From the NCBI RefSeq assembly GCF_013155295.1, contig NZ_JABJXT010000004.1:206538-270537 (forward strand): a stretch of 64,000 bases of DNA, given 5' to 3'. Shown here piece after piece: positions 46,463-55,442 of this stretch; positions within the stretch are counted from its first letter, which is position 1; every line of letters begins with the position of its first letter. Source of the DNA: Pseudogemmobacter hezensis. Its GTDB lineage: Bacteria; Pseudomonadota; Alphaproteobacteria; Rhodobacterales; Rhodobacteraceae. The notes beneath the pieces are model-generated. The model was given only the letters and a program-made list of their open reading frames with translations. It ran no database searches and was not told the DNA's origin. The position numbers were made by a program, and so were the translations under genes.

Positions 46463-46720
46463 GCGACAGCGCAACGGACGACACGCACGTCAAAACTGCC
46501 CTTTCCTGGCTGAAAGAAGCGCAGCTGATGACGCGGGCAAAAAACCGCGTTCAGGTCTTCCCCGCCTCAATGATGAGGCGCACAGTTGATGAGGCGAAGG
46601 CAGGTCTCGCAAGGGCCAATCTGACCGAAAGCGTGCGCGATGACATAGCGATGACGGTTTTCATCCATATGGGCATGCGGCGTGTTTCGGGCCAACGTCT
46701 TTCGGACGGGGCTTTGGCTG
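46463..46720 (+). pseudogene. Relic of a RecQ-like ATP-dependent helicase, C-terminal part
   Basis: One plus-strand frame reads HVKTALSWLKEAQLMTRAKN, then RVQVFPASMMRRTVDEAKA, and after an apparent internal deletion DDIAMTVFIHMGM. From memory these resemble the accessory domain of RecQ-type helicases in Rhodobacteraceae, where such stretches are about 100 residues apart. No start, no helicase motifs and no natural stop remain; the frame runs on antisense into the SpoIIE gene. I treat it as a relic, with moderate doubt. Confidence 0.42.
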
Positions 46721-46728
46721 CGTTCAGT

Positions 46729-48708
46729 TCACCGACCGCCTGTCATATGCTGCAGCGCAAGCACCGTTATGTCATCGGCCTGATCCGATCCCGCCGCAAA
46801 TCGCTCCAGATCGGCCAGCAGGGTTTCAAGCAGCGTCTCCGGCCCCTGATCATGCGCGGCCTGTGCCAGAGCGATCAGTCGCGCCTCGCCATAAAGCGCT
46901 TCGCCGGGATCGGTCGCTTCTGTCACACCGTCTGTATAGGTCAGCAGCAGATCCCCTGGCGCCAGCACCAGCCGCGCCGCGCTGAACTGCTCACCGCCCA
47001 TGACCGCAAGCGCCATATCGCCGGTCAGCGGCAAAAGAGCGGGCGCCCCTCCGTGGCGGCACAGCAGCGGCGGATTGTGCCCGGCATTCACATAGTCCAG
47101 CACACCGCTGCGCGCATCGTAAATGCCGAAGAACAGCGTGACGAACAGCATCTGGCCATTCTCGGCCTCAAGGATATCGTTCACCCGACGCACACAGCGC
47201 GCCGGATCCGCCTCATATGGGGCGGTGGCGCGCAAAAGCGTCCGGCAGATGGCCATGAACAGCGCCGCCGGCACCCCCTTGCCCGAGACATCACCGATCA
47301 TCAGCACATAACGATCTGCATCCAGCGCAAAGAAATCGAAGAAATCGCCCCCCACTTCTTTGGCCGGGATCATTTTGCCCGCAATGCGATGGCCTGGCAC
47401 ATCGGGGAAGGTCTCGGGCACCATCGAGAGCTGCACATCCCTTGCGATAGAGAGCTCCTGCTCCAGCCCGGCCAGACGGGCGCGGGTGACCAGCGCCTCG
47501 CGCAGCTCGGCAATCATCCCGGTCAGTTGCTGATGCTGCCCCTCGATCCGGCGCGACAGATGCCCCAGAACAGAGGCCAGCAGCCCCAGTTCGTCGCGCG
47601 GCGCACCGTCCTGGCCGCGCCCGGCCTCAAGAAGGTCCAGCATCTCGTCCCGTCCCCCGCTGTCCAGCGCCGAAGCCAGTTTGCGGATCTCGGCCCGGAT
47701 CAACCTTTCCTGGCGTTGCTGGCGGCGGCTGGATTGCAGCTGGATCTCTTCGATCCGGCGACGGTTTCGGCCGGCTGTCTCAACCGCCTGCTGCAGGGAC
47801 GGCGTGCCACTGCCCTGCGCCGCGCCCTCGTTCAGGCAGATCAGCGCCGCGTTCAGGGGGCGCAGCTGCTGGCCTGTGATCAGGGCGGCGAGCAGACCGA
47901 TCAGCGCAGCCAGGCCCAGCCAGGGCAGGGTCGCAGGCAGGGGTGGCAAAGGATAAAATCCGCTGAGCTGCGCCACCTGCCGCCCGTCAAATCCGTAGAC
48001 CGGCGTGCCCAGCCAGAGCGTCTTTTCCTGCCATTCCACCGCTGGCTGCCGCAAGACGCCTGCCATTTCGGCACCCGCCTCCTGGTCGGTCTCGCCAGCG
48101 GTCGGCACCACCCGCCCCCGCAGGTCGCGCAGGGTTAAGCTCTGCGCCCCAAGCTGCGCCTGCAGCCCCGCAAACATCGGCCCGGCAGGCGCGGCCAGCA
48201 GAAGTGTGACCCTGCCCTCGTCACTTTCCCATGTCCTTGCGACCAGGATCACGGGGCCCCGCCCCGGGCCGAGCGGCGAGCCGAGTCCCGAGGCAAGTCC
48301 CGGGCCGAGCCAAAGCCCCTGGCCCTGCCCCGCATCCAGCAGATCCCTGAGACTGAAGCGGTCAAGCAAGGGGGCCTGCCCCCCCGCCGAAGCAAAAAGC
48401 AGCCCCCCCGCGCTGTCGTAAAACTCCGCGATCAGATCGGGGCGGGTCGCCAGCGCCCCGCGCATCGCACCGACAAGGCCCGTGCGCCCTGTCGGATCCT
48501 CGGGCAGCGCGGCCTGCAGCCAGGCGGCCAGATCCCGTGCTGCGCTCTGGCTGGTGCTGGCCATCAGCCCGGCCTGATCTTGCAAAAGCCGGTCCGAAAG
48601 GGCGCGGCTGACCACGGCGGTCTGCCGCTGCCCGGCATAAACCAACGCCGCCGCCACCAAGGCCAGCGCGGCGCAGAGGGTCAGGATCAAACGGTTCTGC
48701 AAAGTCAT
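46729..48708 (-). CDS. SpoIIE-type PP2C phosphatase with periplasmic sensor
   Basis: A 659-residue membrane protein. TM1 (about 8-26) leads to a periplasmic sensor domain (to about 255), then TM2 (LPWLGLAALIGLLAALITG), a helical linker with coiled-coil character (IEEIQLQSSRRQQRQERLIRAEI), and a C-terminal PP2C/RsbU domain (about 440-655) with IAGKMIPAKEVGGDFFDFF, IGDVSGKGVPAALFMA, NAGHNPPLL, YTDGVTEA and SDQADDITVLAL. The metal-binding Asp residues are kept. It should dephosphorylate the STAS protein encoded at 55861, releasing the partner switch. It overlaps the upstream sensor gene by 4 bp. Confidence 0.92.
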   Translation of the reverse strand: MTLQNRLILTLCAALALVAAALVYAGQRQTAVVSRALSDRLLQDQAGLMASTSQSAARDLAAWLQAALPEDPTGRTGLVGAMRGALATRPDLIAEFYDSAGGLLFASAGGQAPLLDRFSLRDLLDAGQGQGLWLGPGLASGLGSPLGPGRGPVILVARTWESDEGRVTLLLAAPAGPMFAGLQAQLGAQSLTLRDLRGRVVPTAGETDQEAGAEMAGVLRQPAVEWQEKTLWLGTPVYGFDGRQVAQLSGFYPLPPLPATLPWLGLAALIGLLAALITGQQLRPLNAALICLNEGAAQGSGTPSLQQAVETAGRNRRRIEEIQLQSSRRQQRQERLIRAEIRKLASALDSGGRDEMLDLLEAGRGQDGAPRDELGLLASVLGHLSRRIEGQHQQLTGMIAELREALVTRARLAGLEQELSIARDVQLSMVPETFPDVPGHRIAGKMIPAKEVGGDFFDFFALDADRYVLMIGDVSGKGVPAALFMAICRTLLRATAPYEADPARCVRRVNDILEAENGQMLFVTLFFGIYDARSGVLDYVNAGHNPPLLCRHGGAPALLPLTGDMALAVMGGEQFSAARLVLAPGDLLLTYTDGVTEATDPGEALYGEARLIALAQAAHDQGPETLLETLLADLERFAAGSDQADDITVLALQHMTGGR

Positions 48709-49499
48709 CCGCGCCCTGTCCGATCCTTGTCCGCAAAGGTCCAGGCAGGCAGCCCGGCCATGACCTGATCAACCTGCGCGCTCAGCCTGCCGTCATGGTC
48801 AATCGCCTTCAGCCCCCCGGCAAGGTCCTGCAACAGGTTGTAACGCAGGTTCAGAGGCTCCAGCCGGGACCGCAGGGCGACCAGGGCGTAATCGCCTGGC
48901 AAGGTGCCGCCCGCCAGAGAGGGCCCCGGACGGAAGTCCCCCACCTTCAGCGCCGCCAGCCGCCGTTCAAACCGCCGCTCTGAACGCTGCAGGGCCCTTG
49001 CGGCGCTGAGCTGATACCAGGATGCCGCCAGCAGCCCGGCCAGCGCCGCGATCCCCAGCACCCTTGCCAGCCTGGCGGGCCGGGTCAGCGGATGCTGTGG
49101 CGGCGTGCTGTAAAAGCGGATCCGCGCGTCTTCACCGGGCAAGTTCAGGCTTCGCTCGTCCGGCCTGTCACCGGAACGGCTTTCGCCTGTCTGAAACACC
49201 TCGCCGTTCAGCGTAAGATCAATGCGGGTCACGCCGGGCAGCCGCCCGCGCAGGTCTTCCAGATAGGCCCCGATCCCCGGCAGCCTGTCCAGCGGCACGC
49301 CATGTTCAGACCCGCGGCGCAGGCTGGCCCCGACAAGACTGCTGGCAGTATCGATCAGCCCGGCCTGATCCGGGGCCACCGCCTCGTTCAGTCGGGCCGT
49401 TGTCAGCAACGACAGGCTGGCCCCCGCGACAGCCATCAACAGAAAAACCGCAAGTCCGAGGGAAAGCGCCATCCGGCGCGGATCAGCTGCGCCTGTCAT
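48705..49499 (-). CDS. Membrane sensor-module protein (264 aa), unknown family
   Basis: Two membrane helices (about 11-32 and VLGIAALAGLLAASWYQL) bracket a small periplasmic domain with GASLRRGSEHGVPLDRLPGI, LEDLRGRLPGVTRIDLTLNG and VFQTGES. The cytoplasmic tail of about 100 residues (AARALQRSERRFERRLAAL to the end) has no enzyme motif. The start ATG at 49499 has GAGGAACG upstream and overlaps the previous gene by 17 bp. The periplasmic pattern recurs in three other proteins of the locus, so I read it as an accessory sensor that works with the SpoIIE phosphatase. Confidence 0.78.
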   Translation of the reverse strand: MTGAADPRRMALSLGLAVFLLMAVAGASLSLLTTARLNEAVAPDQAGLIDTASSLVGASLRRGSEHGVPLDRLPGIGAYLEDLRGRLPGVTRIDLTLNGEVFQTGESRSGDRPDERSLNLPGEDARIRFYSTPPQHPLTRPARLARVLGIAALAGLLAASWYQLSAARALQRSERRFERRLAALKVGDFRPGPSLAGGTLPGDYALVALRSRLEPLNLRYNLLQDLAGGLKAIDHDGRLSAQVDQVMAGLPAWTFADKDRTGRG

Positions 49500-50184
49500 C
49501 CCGTTCCTCATCCGCCCCAGCAAGCTGTTGTGACAATTGGTCGAGGCGGTCTTCGGCAGCCAGGATCTGCGCCGCGACCCTGCGCCCCTCGTCAGCCGCC
49601 TCGCCGCTGCGCCCCTCCAGCCCGGCGACGAAAGCATCCGCGCGCCGCCCTGCCCCGCGAAGGGAACCGGCGCCAAGAAAAAGCCCCGCCCCGATCACAA
49701 GCGCAAGGCCGATGAAAAACAGCCGATCAAGCCCCTGCGCCAGATCGGCCGGCAAGACCTCTCCTGCGCTGTTCAGCCGGATAAAACCTGCCTCTTCGCC
49801 CAGATTGTTCTGCAGGATCATCCCCGGCCCGGCCCGCAGCTGCGCCAGAAAATCAGCCTCGGCGCGATCACCGATCAATGCCCTGTCTGTGCTGAAAAGC
49901 GTCACGCCATCCGGCGCATAAACCCCGATCGACCGGATCGACGGATCATCAGCCTGAACGGCCTCCAGCACCCCCTGGATTGCGTCGATCTCGCCAAGCG
50001 CATAGCCGTATGACAGCTGCGCCTCGATCTGCGCCGCGAGGGTCTGCAGCCGAAAACCGACATGCAGGTCATGCTGTGAGGCCGCGTCCCGCAGGGCCTG
50101 TTGCCGCATGGGAAACCAAAGCGCCAGCAGGCCAAGCGCCAGGATCAGCGCCAGTCCCGCCCCGATCTGCAAACGAAGCCACAT
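49483..50184 (-). CDS. Membrane sensor-module protein (233 aa), unknown family
   Basis: First gene of the minus-strand sensor operon. TM1 (LALILALGLLALWF), a periplasmic domain of about 120 residues (QTLAAQIEAQLSYGYALGEI, LEAVQADDPSIRSIGVYAPDG, TLFSTDRALIGDR), TM2 (LFFIGLALVIGAGLFLGAGS) and a charged cytoplasmic helix likely to coil. No catalytic motif. It shares the module pattern with the 264-residue neighbour and with the MFS fusion divergently encoded at 50370. Confidence 0.78.
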   Translation of the reverse strand: MWLRLQIGAGLALILALGLLALWFPMRQQALRDAASQHDLHVGFRLQTLAAQIEAQLSYGYALGEIDAIQGVLEAVQADDPSIRSIGVYAPDGVTLFSTDRALIGDRAEADFLAQLRAGPGMILQNNLGEEAGFIRLNSAGEVLPADLAQGLDRLFFIGLALVIGAGLFLGAGSLRGAGRRADAFVAGLEGRSGEAADEGRRVAAQILAAEDRLDQLSQQLAGADEERDDRRS

Positions 50185-50369
50185 CTTCCGCCCTCATCTG
50201 TGGCCAATAGCCGCCGCTCCGGGAGTGATCAGAATATCACCCTGATCTGTCGGCCTCGCCTTGAAAATGTCAAGGTAGTGCCGGAAAATGGCTTGTGACA
50301 TCAGTGGTTAGTCATTGTGGGTTTTCAATATCTTTCACCTGTCCTCCCGGATCCGGATTCTGAATTCCA

Positions 50370-52712
50370 ATGGCTTCCTCCTTTATGCGCCTGCTTGCTT
50401 TTCTGGCCGTTCTGCTGGCAGGGGGCCTGGGTCTTGCGGGCTGGATGGGGCTTTCGACCCTGTCCCGCGCCGCCCAGGACATGACCGAGGGCGCAATCCG
50501 TCTGACGCTTGATGACATCGCGCGCAGCATCACCGCGCAGGACGCGCTTGGCATCCGGCCCGGCCAGCAACCTGAACTGGCACGGCTGATCGAGGCCGAG
50601 GCGCGGGATTCCGGTGATCTCTGGCAAATCCGTCTCAGGGACCGGACCGGGGCGCTTTTGCTTGAGAGCCCGCCACAGGGCGATGCCCCCGGGCGCCTGC
50701 AAATCGTGACGCAGGTGGTCAGTGACGACCTTGGCAATCCCCTCGCAGAGCTGAACGCCCTTTATGACGGGACGGCGCAGCAAAAGCAGACAGCCTCGCT
50801 TTCCCGAAGCCTGATCGGGCCCGGCATCCTGCTGTGGCTGGGGCTGACCGGCATCACGGCGCTGGTGTTGCGGGCGGTCACCGGCATCGGCGGGGCGGGG
50901 CGGCCACCTGCCAGTCTGCCACCTGCCACTCTGCGCCCTGCTCATCTGCGCCTGCGGATCGCGCTGCTGCTGGCGACGCTGCTTATGGTCAGCAGCCTTG
51001 CGCTTTCGGCCCTTCTCTTTTTGCGCGGGTCAGAGCTGCTGGCGCCCGGTCAGATGCAAAAGGCCGACCGTCTGGCGCTTTCGCTGGCCACCAAGGTCGA
51101 GCGCGCGCTTGAACTGGGGATCCCGGCAGCCGCGCTGCGCGGCGTCCCCGAGCTGCTGGAGGAAACCCGCGCCGACAACCCCGATCTGGCGCAGATCCGG
51201 CTGGAGCTGCAGGGACTTGCCCCCTCGACAGCCGGCCACCGCCCGGCGGACGCGACAGAGGTATCCCGCCCGATCCGCAACCCCGGGGCGGGCGGCGGCG
51301 AGGATCCGGGCCAGATCGTGGTCACGCCCGATCCGGCGTTTCTGGCGCGCAATATGATCGGGATCGCAGTTGATCTGGCGATCATCACCCTGGTTATTAC
51401 GCTGATCGGCCTCGAACTCATTGGGGCGGTGCCTGGTATCCTGCCCAATGGCCAGCCCGGCGCTATGTCTGCTGGCGGCAGGGATCAGGCAGCGACGGGC
51501 GCAATCCGCGCGCCCCTTTTCCTGTTCATGTTCGCGCAGGAACTGTCGCGCCCCTTTCTGCCAGCCCGCGCGATAGAGCTTTCGGGCGATACCGGCTGGC
51601 TCAGCCCGGGGCTGGCGGCAAGCCTGCCGCTCAGCGCCTTTATGGCGGTGGTGGCGCTGCTGCAGCTGCCGCTCGCCACCCGCTCGGCCCTTTGGGGCCG
51701 CGGCATATCGTTTCGCATAGGTGCGCTGACCGGCGCGGCGGGCTTTTTCCTGAGCGCACTGGCCAGCGGACCATTGGGGCTGATCGGGGCGCAGATCACG
51801 GCAGCCATCGGCTTCGCCCTGGTCTTTGTCAGCTGCCAGGGGCATATCCTTGACACATCTGCCGGGCCCGGGCGGGTGGCAGGGCTTGCAACAATGGTCG
51901 GCGCGATCATGGTGGCCGGGCTTTGTGGCCCGGCGGTGGGCGGTATGGTCGCTTCGGCCTTCGGGGCAGAGGTGGCTTTTCTGCTGATGGCGCTGATTGC
52001 CCTTGCCGCACTTGCCATAGGCTGGCGCACAATCCCGCCGAGATCCTCTGCCCCGCCCCGGGACGCGGCCCGGGAGCCTGTTGGCCGCCGGTCATTCACC
52101 CCCGATCTGACGCTGGTCGCGCTGCTGGCGGGCTGTGCGCTGCCGGCCAAGATCCTGCTCTTTGCCACCTGCTTCTATCTGATCCCGCTGCAGATGGCCG
52201 CCGAAGGGGCCAGCCTGCTGGAGATCGGACGGATGCAGATGATCTATCCCATTGTCACCGTGCTGATGATCCCCGGCCTGTCACAGCTGTCACGCCAGCT
52301 CGACAGGCGCCTGCCCTTCGTGCTGGCAGGGGCGGCCCTGGCGGCCCTGGCGCTTGGGCTGCCGATGTTTTCCGGCGGTGATCCGGTGCCCTTTGTGGTG
52401 CTGGCGGTGCTGCTCGCTGGCTTTGGCCTCGCGCAGTCGCTTTCGATCACGCCCCAGGCCGCGCTGGTCGGCGAAATCGCCCGTGCCCGCCCCGGCAGCG
52501 ATGAAAACCGCGCCTATGGGCTTTACCGCCTGATCGAACGGGCTGGCAGCGCGCTAGGCCCGGTGATCGGCGCGCTTATCCTGCCGGTCTTCGGCTTCGC
52601 GGGAAGCCTCGGGCTGCTGGCGGGCCTCAGCCTCTCTGGCGCGCTTGTCTTCGCGCTTGTCTTCATTGTCAGCCGAGGCAAAGATCAGCCTGCCGAAAGG
52701 ACCATGATATGA
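50370..52712 (+). CDS. Fusion of two periplasmic sensor modules and an MFS transporter
   Basis: A 780-residue membrane protein. Residues 1-170 and about 190-355 are two successive TM-periplasmic-TM sensor modules (for example MQKADRLALSLATKVERALE, LGIPAAALRGVPELL and NPDLAQIRLELQG). From about 375 to 770 follow twelve hydrophobic helices in two bundles of six, an MFS carrier (APLFLFMFAQELSRPF to LSGALVFALVFIV), with a cytoplasmic linker near 560. Fusing tandem sensors to an MFS is unusual; it may be a transporter gated by an external signal or a transceptor. The start is uncertain (50370 or 50385). It overlaps the next gene by 4 bp. Confidence 0.82.
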   Translation: MASSFMRLLAFLAVLLAGGLGLAGWMGLSTLSRAAQDMTEGAIRLTLDDIARSITAQDALGIRPGQQPELARLIEAEARDSGDLWQIRLRDRTGALLLESPPQGDAPGRLQIVTQVVSDDLGNPLAELNALYDGTAQQKQTASLSRSLIGPGILLWLGLTGITALVLRAVTGIGGAGRPPASLPPATLRPAHLRLRIALLLATLLMVSSLALSALLFLRGSELLAPGQMQKADRLALSLATKVERALELGIPAAALRGVPELLEETRADNPDLAQIRLELQGLAPSTAGHRPADATEVSRPIRNPGAGGGEDPGQIVVTPDPAFLARNMIGIAVDLAIITLVITLIGLELIGAVPGILPNGQPGAMSAGGRDQAATGAIRAPLFLFMFAQELSRPFLPARAIELSGDTGWLSPGLAASLPLSAFMAVVALLQLPLATRSALWGRGISFRIGALTGAAGFFLSALASGPLGLIGAQITAAIGFALVFVSCQGHILDTSAGPGRVAGLATMVGAIMVAGLCGPAVGGMVASAFGAEVAFLLMALIALAALAIGWRTIPPRSSAPPRDAAREPVGRRSFTPDLTLVALLAGCALPAKILLFATCFYLIPLQMAAEGASLLEIGRMQMIYPIVTVLMIPGLSQLSRQLDRRLPFVLAGAALAALALGLPMFSGGDPVPFVVLAVLLAGFGLAQSLSITPQAALVGEIARARPGSDENRAYGLYRLIERAGSALGPVIGALILPVFGFAGSLGLLAGLSLSGALVFALVFIVSRGKDQPAERTMI

Positions 52713-53704
52713 CCTCCCGCCGCCAGTTCCTTGCCGCGCTTCCGCTTTCGCTGGGCCTGTCCCTTGCGCCCGCGCGGGCCAGGGGGCGCAAGCGCATCGT
52801 GATGATCACCTTCCGCGGCGAAACCGAGGTCGAGCGCGGCTTTCGCGACTATCTTGCCGCGCACGGCCCTGAGACAGAGCTGATCCACCGTGACCTCTCG
52901 CGTGACATCAGCAATCTTGCTGCGGTGATCGACGAAATCCGCGCCCTTGCCCCCGATCTGATCTACACCTGGGGCACGCCCGCGACGCTGGGCGTGGTCG
53001 GCCCCTGGGATCAGATCGATCCTGCGCGTCATATCACCGATATCCCTGTGGTCTTCGCATTGGTCGCAGCCCCGGTCGGGGCAAAGATCAGCCAGAGCCT
53101 GCAGGGGTCAGGGCGCAATGTGACGGGCGCGGTCCATGTGGTGCCCATCGCCGCACAGATGCGCGCGATGCGCGGCTACCGTGATTTCAGCCGTTTTGGC
53201 CTTCTCTACAGCGAGAACGAGCCCAATTCCCGGGCGCTGCTGGCCGAGCTGCAGGCCTGGGCCGAGGGCGAACAGCTCAGCCTGCGGGCGCTGCCTTTCC
53301 ACAGCGCCCCCGATGGCAGCCCCGACGACAAGGGGCTGGAAGATCTGGTCCGGGATCTGGCCGGGTCGGGCGCCGAGTGGCTTTACTATCTGCCCGACAC
53401 CTTCCTTGGCCAGCATTACAGCCGTGTCAGCGCGGCGGCGCTTGCGGCCCGCCTGCCGACCTTTGGCGCCGCCGAGCTGGCCATCCGCGAAGGCGGCGCG
53501 CTTACCGGACTGATCAGCCGCTATTATTCGGTCGGCCAGCTTGCCGGGCAAAAGGCGGTGGCCATTCTGTCAGAGGGGGCCGATCCCGGTCAGCTGCCCA
53601 TCGAAACGCTGAGCCGCTTCTCCCTTATCATCAATATGTCCGTGGCCCGCGCGCTTGAGGTCTATCCGCCGCTTGCGATGCTGGACTATGCGGAGCTGAT
53701 CTAG
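52709..53704 (+). CDS. ABC_sub_bind family exported substrate-binding protein
   Basis: A 331-residue protein with a twin-arginine-like N-terminus (TSRRQFLAALPLSLGLSLAPARA) and a mature part of the ABC_sub_bind (TrpX-like) family: IVMITFRGETEVERGFRDYL, LAPDLIYTWGTPATLGVVGP, IPVVFALVAAPVGAKI, NVTGAVHVVP and SRYYSVGQLAGQKAVAIL. Relatives bind aromatic amino acids or are orphan sensors. No ABC permease or ATPase of that type is near, so it may instead present a ligand to the MFS-sensor fusion encoded just upstream. Confidence 0.87.
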   Translation: MTSRRQFLAALPLSLGLSLAPARARGRKRIVMITFRGETEVERGFRDYLAAHGPETELIHRDLSRDISNLAAVIDEIRALAPDLIYTWGTPATLGVVGPWDQIDPARHITDIPVVFALVAAPVGAKISQSLQGSGRNVTGAVHVVPIAAQMRAMRGYRDFSRFGLLYSENEPNSRALLAELQAWAEGEQLSLRALPFHSAPDGSPDDKGLEDLVRDLAGSGAEWLYYLPDTFLGQHYSRVSAAALAARLPTFGAAELAIREGGALTGLISRYYSVGQLAGQKAVAILSEGADPGQLPIETLSRFSLIINMSVARALEVYPPLAMLDYAELI

Positions 53705-54346
53705 ATGCAAAAGGAAACGCATCCGCTTGACCTGCGGGGGCTGAAGCGCGGGGATGCCGGATCTGTGCAGGTGCTGCATGACCTGGTGCTTGCCGGGCTG
53801 AACCGGCCAGACTGGGTGCGCCCCGAAGCCCCGGACTTTTTCGCCCCCGTGCTGGAGGAAGGCCTGAGCCTTGGTCTTTTCGCGGGGGACAGCCTGCAGG
53901 GCTATGCGCTTTTGCAACGCCGGCTGGAGCCGGGCGACGATCCCGGTCCAAAGATCGGGCTGGCGGGAAAGGCCTTCGGCAAGCTCTGCGGCTGCAGCGT
54001 CGCGCCCGCCTGGCGCGGATATGGTGCGCAGGCACAGTTGTCACGCGCCCGCATCGCGCTTGGCAGATCAAACGGGCTGACCCGCTTTTTTGCCACCGCC
54101 GCCCCCGGCAATGTCGCAAGCTGGCTGAGCCTCCTTCGGGCCGGGATGAGCATCGCCACCCTCGGCGAGAAATATGGCGGCAGCCTGCGCTATACGCTGG
54201 TGCTGACCGAAGGCGAGGCCTTCGGCGCGGGCACCTGGTGCGACAGCCATAACCTGGCAGAGCAAAGCCGCCTGCTCGATCAGGGCTGGCGCGGCACGGA
54301 TGCACAGGATGGCAGGATCCTCTTTCACCGCTGGCGGCTGATATGA
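53705..54346 (+). CDS. GNAT-family N-acetyltransferase
   Basis: A 213-residue protein starting directly after the previous stop codon. It carries a GNAT-like core: GYALLQRRLE, then acetyl-CoA site CGCSVAPAWRGYGAQAQLSRARIALGR (the RGYG turn), and NVASWLSLLRAGM with the late GNAT helix. Substrate unknown. It overlaps the alanine-racemase-like gene by 4 bp; an N-acetylated D-amino acid is one possible shared product. Confidence 0.8.
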   Translation: MQKETHPLDLRGLKRGDAGSVQVLHDLVLAGLNRPDWVRPEAPDFFAPVLEEGLSLGLFAGDSLQGYALLQRRLEPGDDPGPKIGLAGKAFGKLCGCSVAPAWRGYGAQAQLSRARIALGRSNGLTRFFATAAPGNVASWLSLLRAGMSIATLGEKYGGSLRYTLVLTEGEAFGAGTWCDSHNLAEQSRLLDQGWRGTDAQDGRILFHRWRLI

Positions 54347-55442
54347 AACCCCTGCGCGCCACGCTCGAAATCAATCTGGCGGTCATCGCCGAGAACTACC
54401 GCCATCTTCGTGAGGTCTATGGCGGCCCCGTCTATGCGGTGTTGAAACGCGATGCCTATCAGCTGGGGCTGCGCCGGATCGCCCCGCTTCTGGCGCAGGC
54501 CGGTGCGCCCGGCTTTTTCGTCGAGACCCTGGCCGAGGCGCGGCTGCTGAAAACCGCCCTGCAGCGCGCCGGCAACTGGCCTTGCGAGGTCTATGTCCTC
54601 ACCGGATTTGGCGGGCATCCCCCCCGCGCCTTTGCGCAAAGCGGCCTTATCCCGATGCTGTCCACCCGGCAGGAGGTTCGGCTGGCGGCAGGCTGGCCGG
54701 GGCTTGAGGTCGGGCTGATCCTGGAAACCGGGCTTGGCAGGCCCGGCCTGACCCCGGCGGATATCGAGGCCTCGGCCAGCGTGCTTGCGCAGTTGCGGAT
54801 CCGCCATGTGATGAGCCATCTGGCCGATATGAACCAGCCCGAGGCCCCGCGCAATCAGGCGCAGCGCGCGGCCTTCCTGCGCATGGCCACGGCTTTTCCG
54901 AAGGCCGGAACCAGCCTTGCCTCTTCGGCCTTTGCCTTTGCCGGACCGGCCTGGCGGATCGGCGCGGCGCGGCGCGGGCAGGCAGCGCGATCCTTGGCAC
55001 CCGCCATGTCGAAAACCCCGCCTATCAGACCCGCCCCGCCACAAGAATGCTGGCGCCTGTTCTGGCGGTCACGCCCCATCCGGCAGGTCAGGTTCTGGGC
55101 TACAGCGGGTTTCGGCTGGCCCGCGACAGCCGGATCGCGAGCCTCGCCCTTGGCTATGCCGATGGCCTGCCCGAGGCCTTCTGGCAAAACGCGCCACAGC
55201 TGCGGATCGCGGGGCAGAACTGCCCGGTATTGCCGGATCTTTCGATGATGCAGTGTTTCGTCGATGTGACCGATCTGCCCGCCGCGGCCGTCACCCCAGG
55301 CACCGAGGCCGAGGTTTTCGGAACCGCGCCGGACCTGAACCATTTTGCCGCCGGGCTCGGGCTGAAGCCGAATTATCTGCTGACACAGATCGGCGGCCTG
55401 TGTCATCGCCGCTATGTCACCCACCTGCCCGGAGACTGCTGA
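54343..55442 (+). pseudogene. Alanine-racemase-like PLP enzyme, one-base frameshift
   Basis: Two frames give one racemase. The first, from the ATG at 54343, has the start ATLEINLAVIAENYRHLREV, the PLP-lysine region VYAVLKRDAYQLGL and RHVMSHLADMNQPEAP; it stays in register to about WRIGAAR (54970). The second runs from about GSAILGTRHVENPAYQTRPA to the TGA at 55440 and has LASLALGYADGLPEAFW, the catalytic Tyr motif. Total 1100 bp is one base short of whole codons; the indel lies in the GCG-rich stretch 54963-54985. The PLP motif differs from the usual KANAYGHG. Perfect overlap with both neighbours argues for a sequencing error or a very recent mutation. Confidence 0.75.

Noticed and set aside
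46181..46513. A 110-codon plus-strand frame and a minus-strand frame with a signal-peptide-like start
   Set aside because: No ribosome site, no recognisable domain, and composition like non-coding debris.
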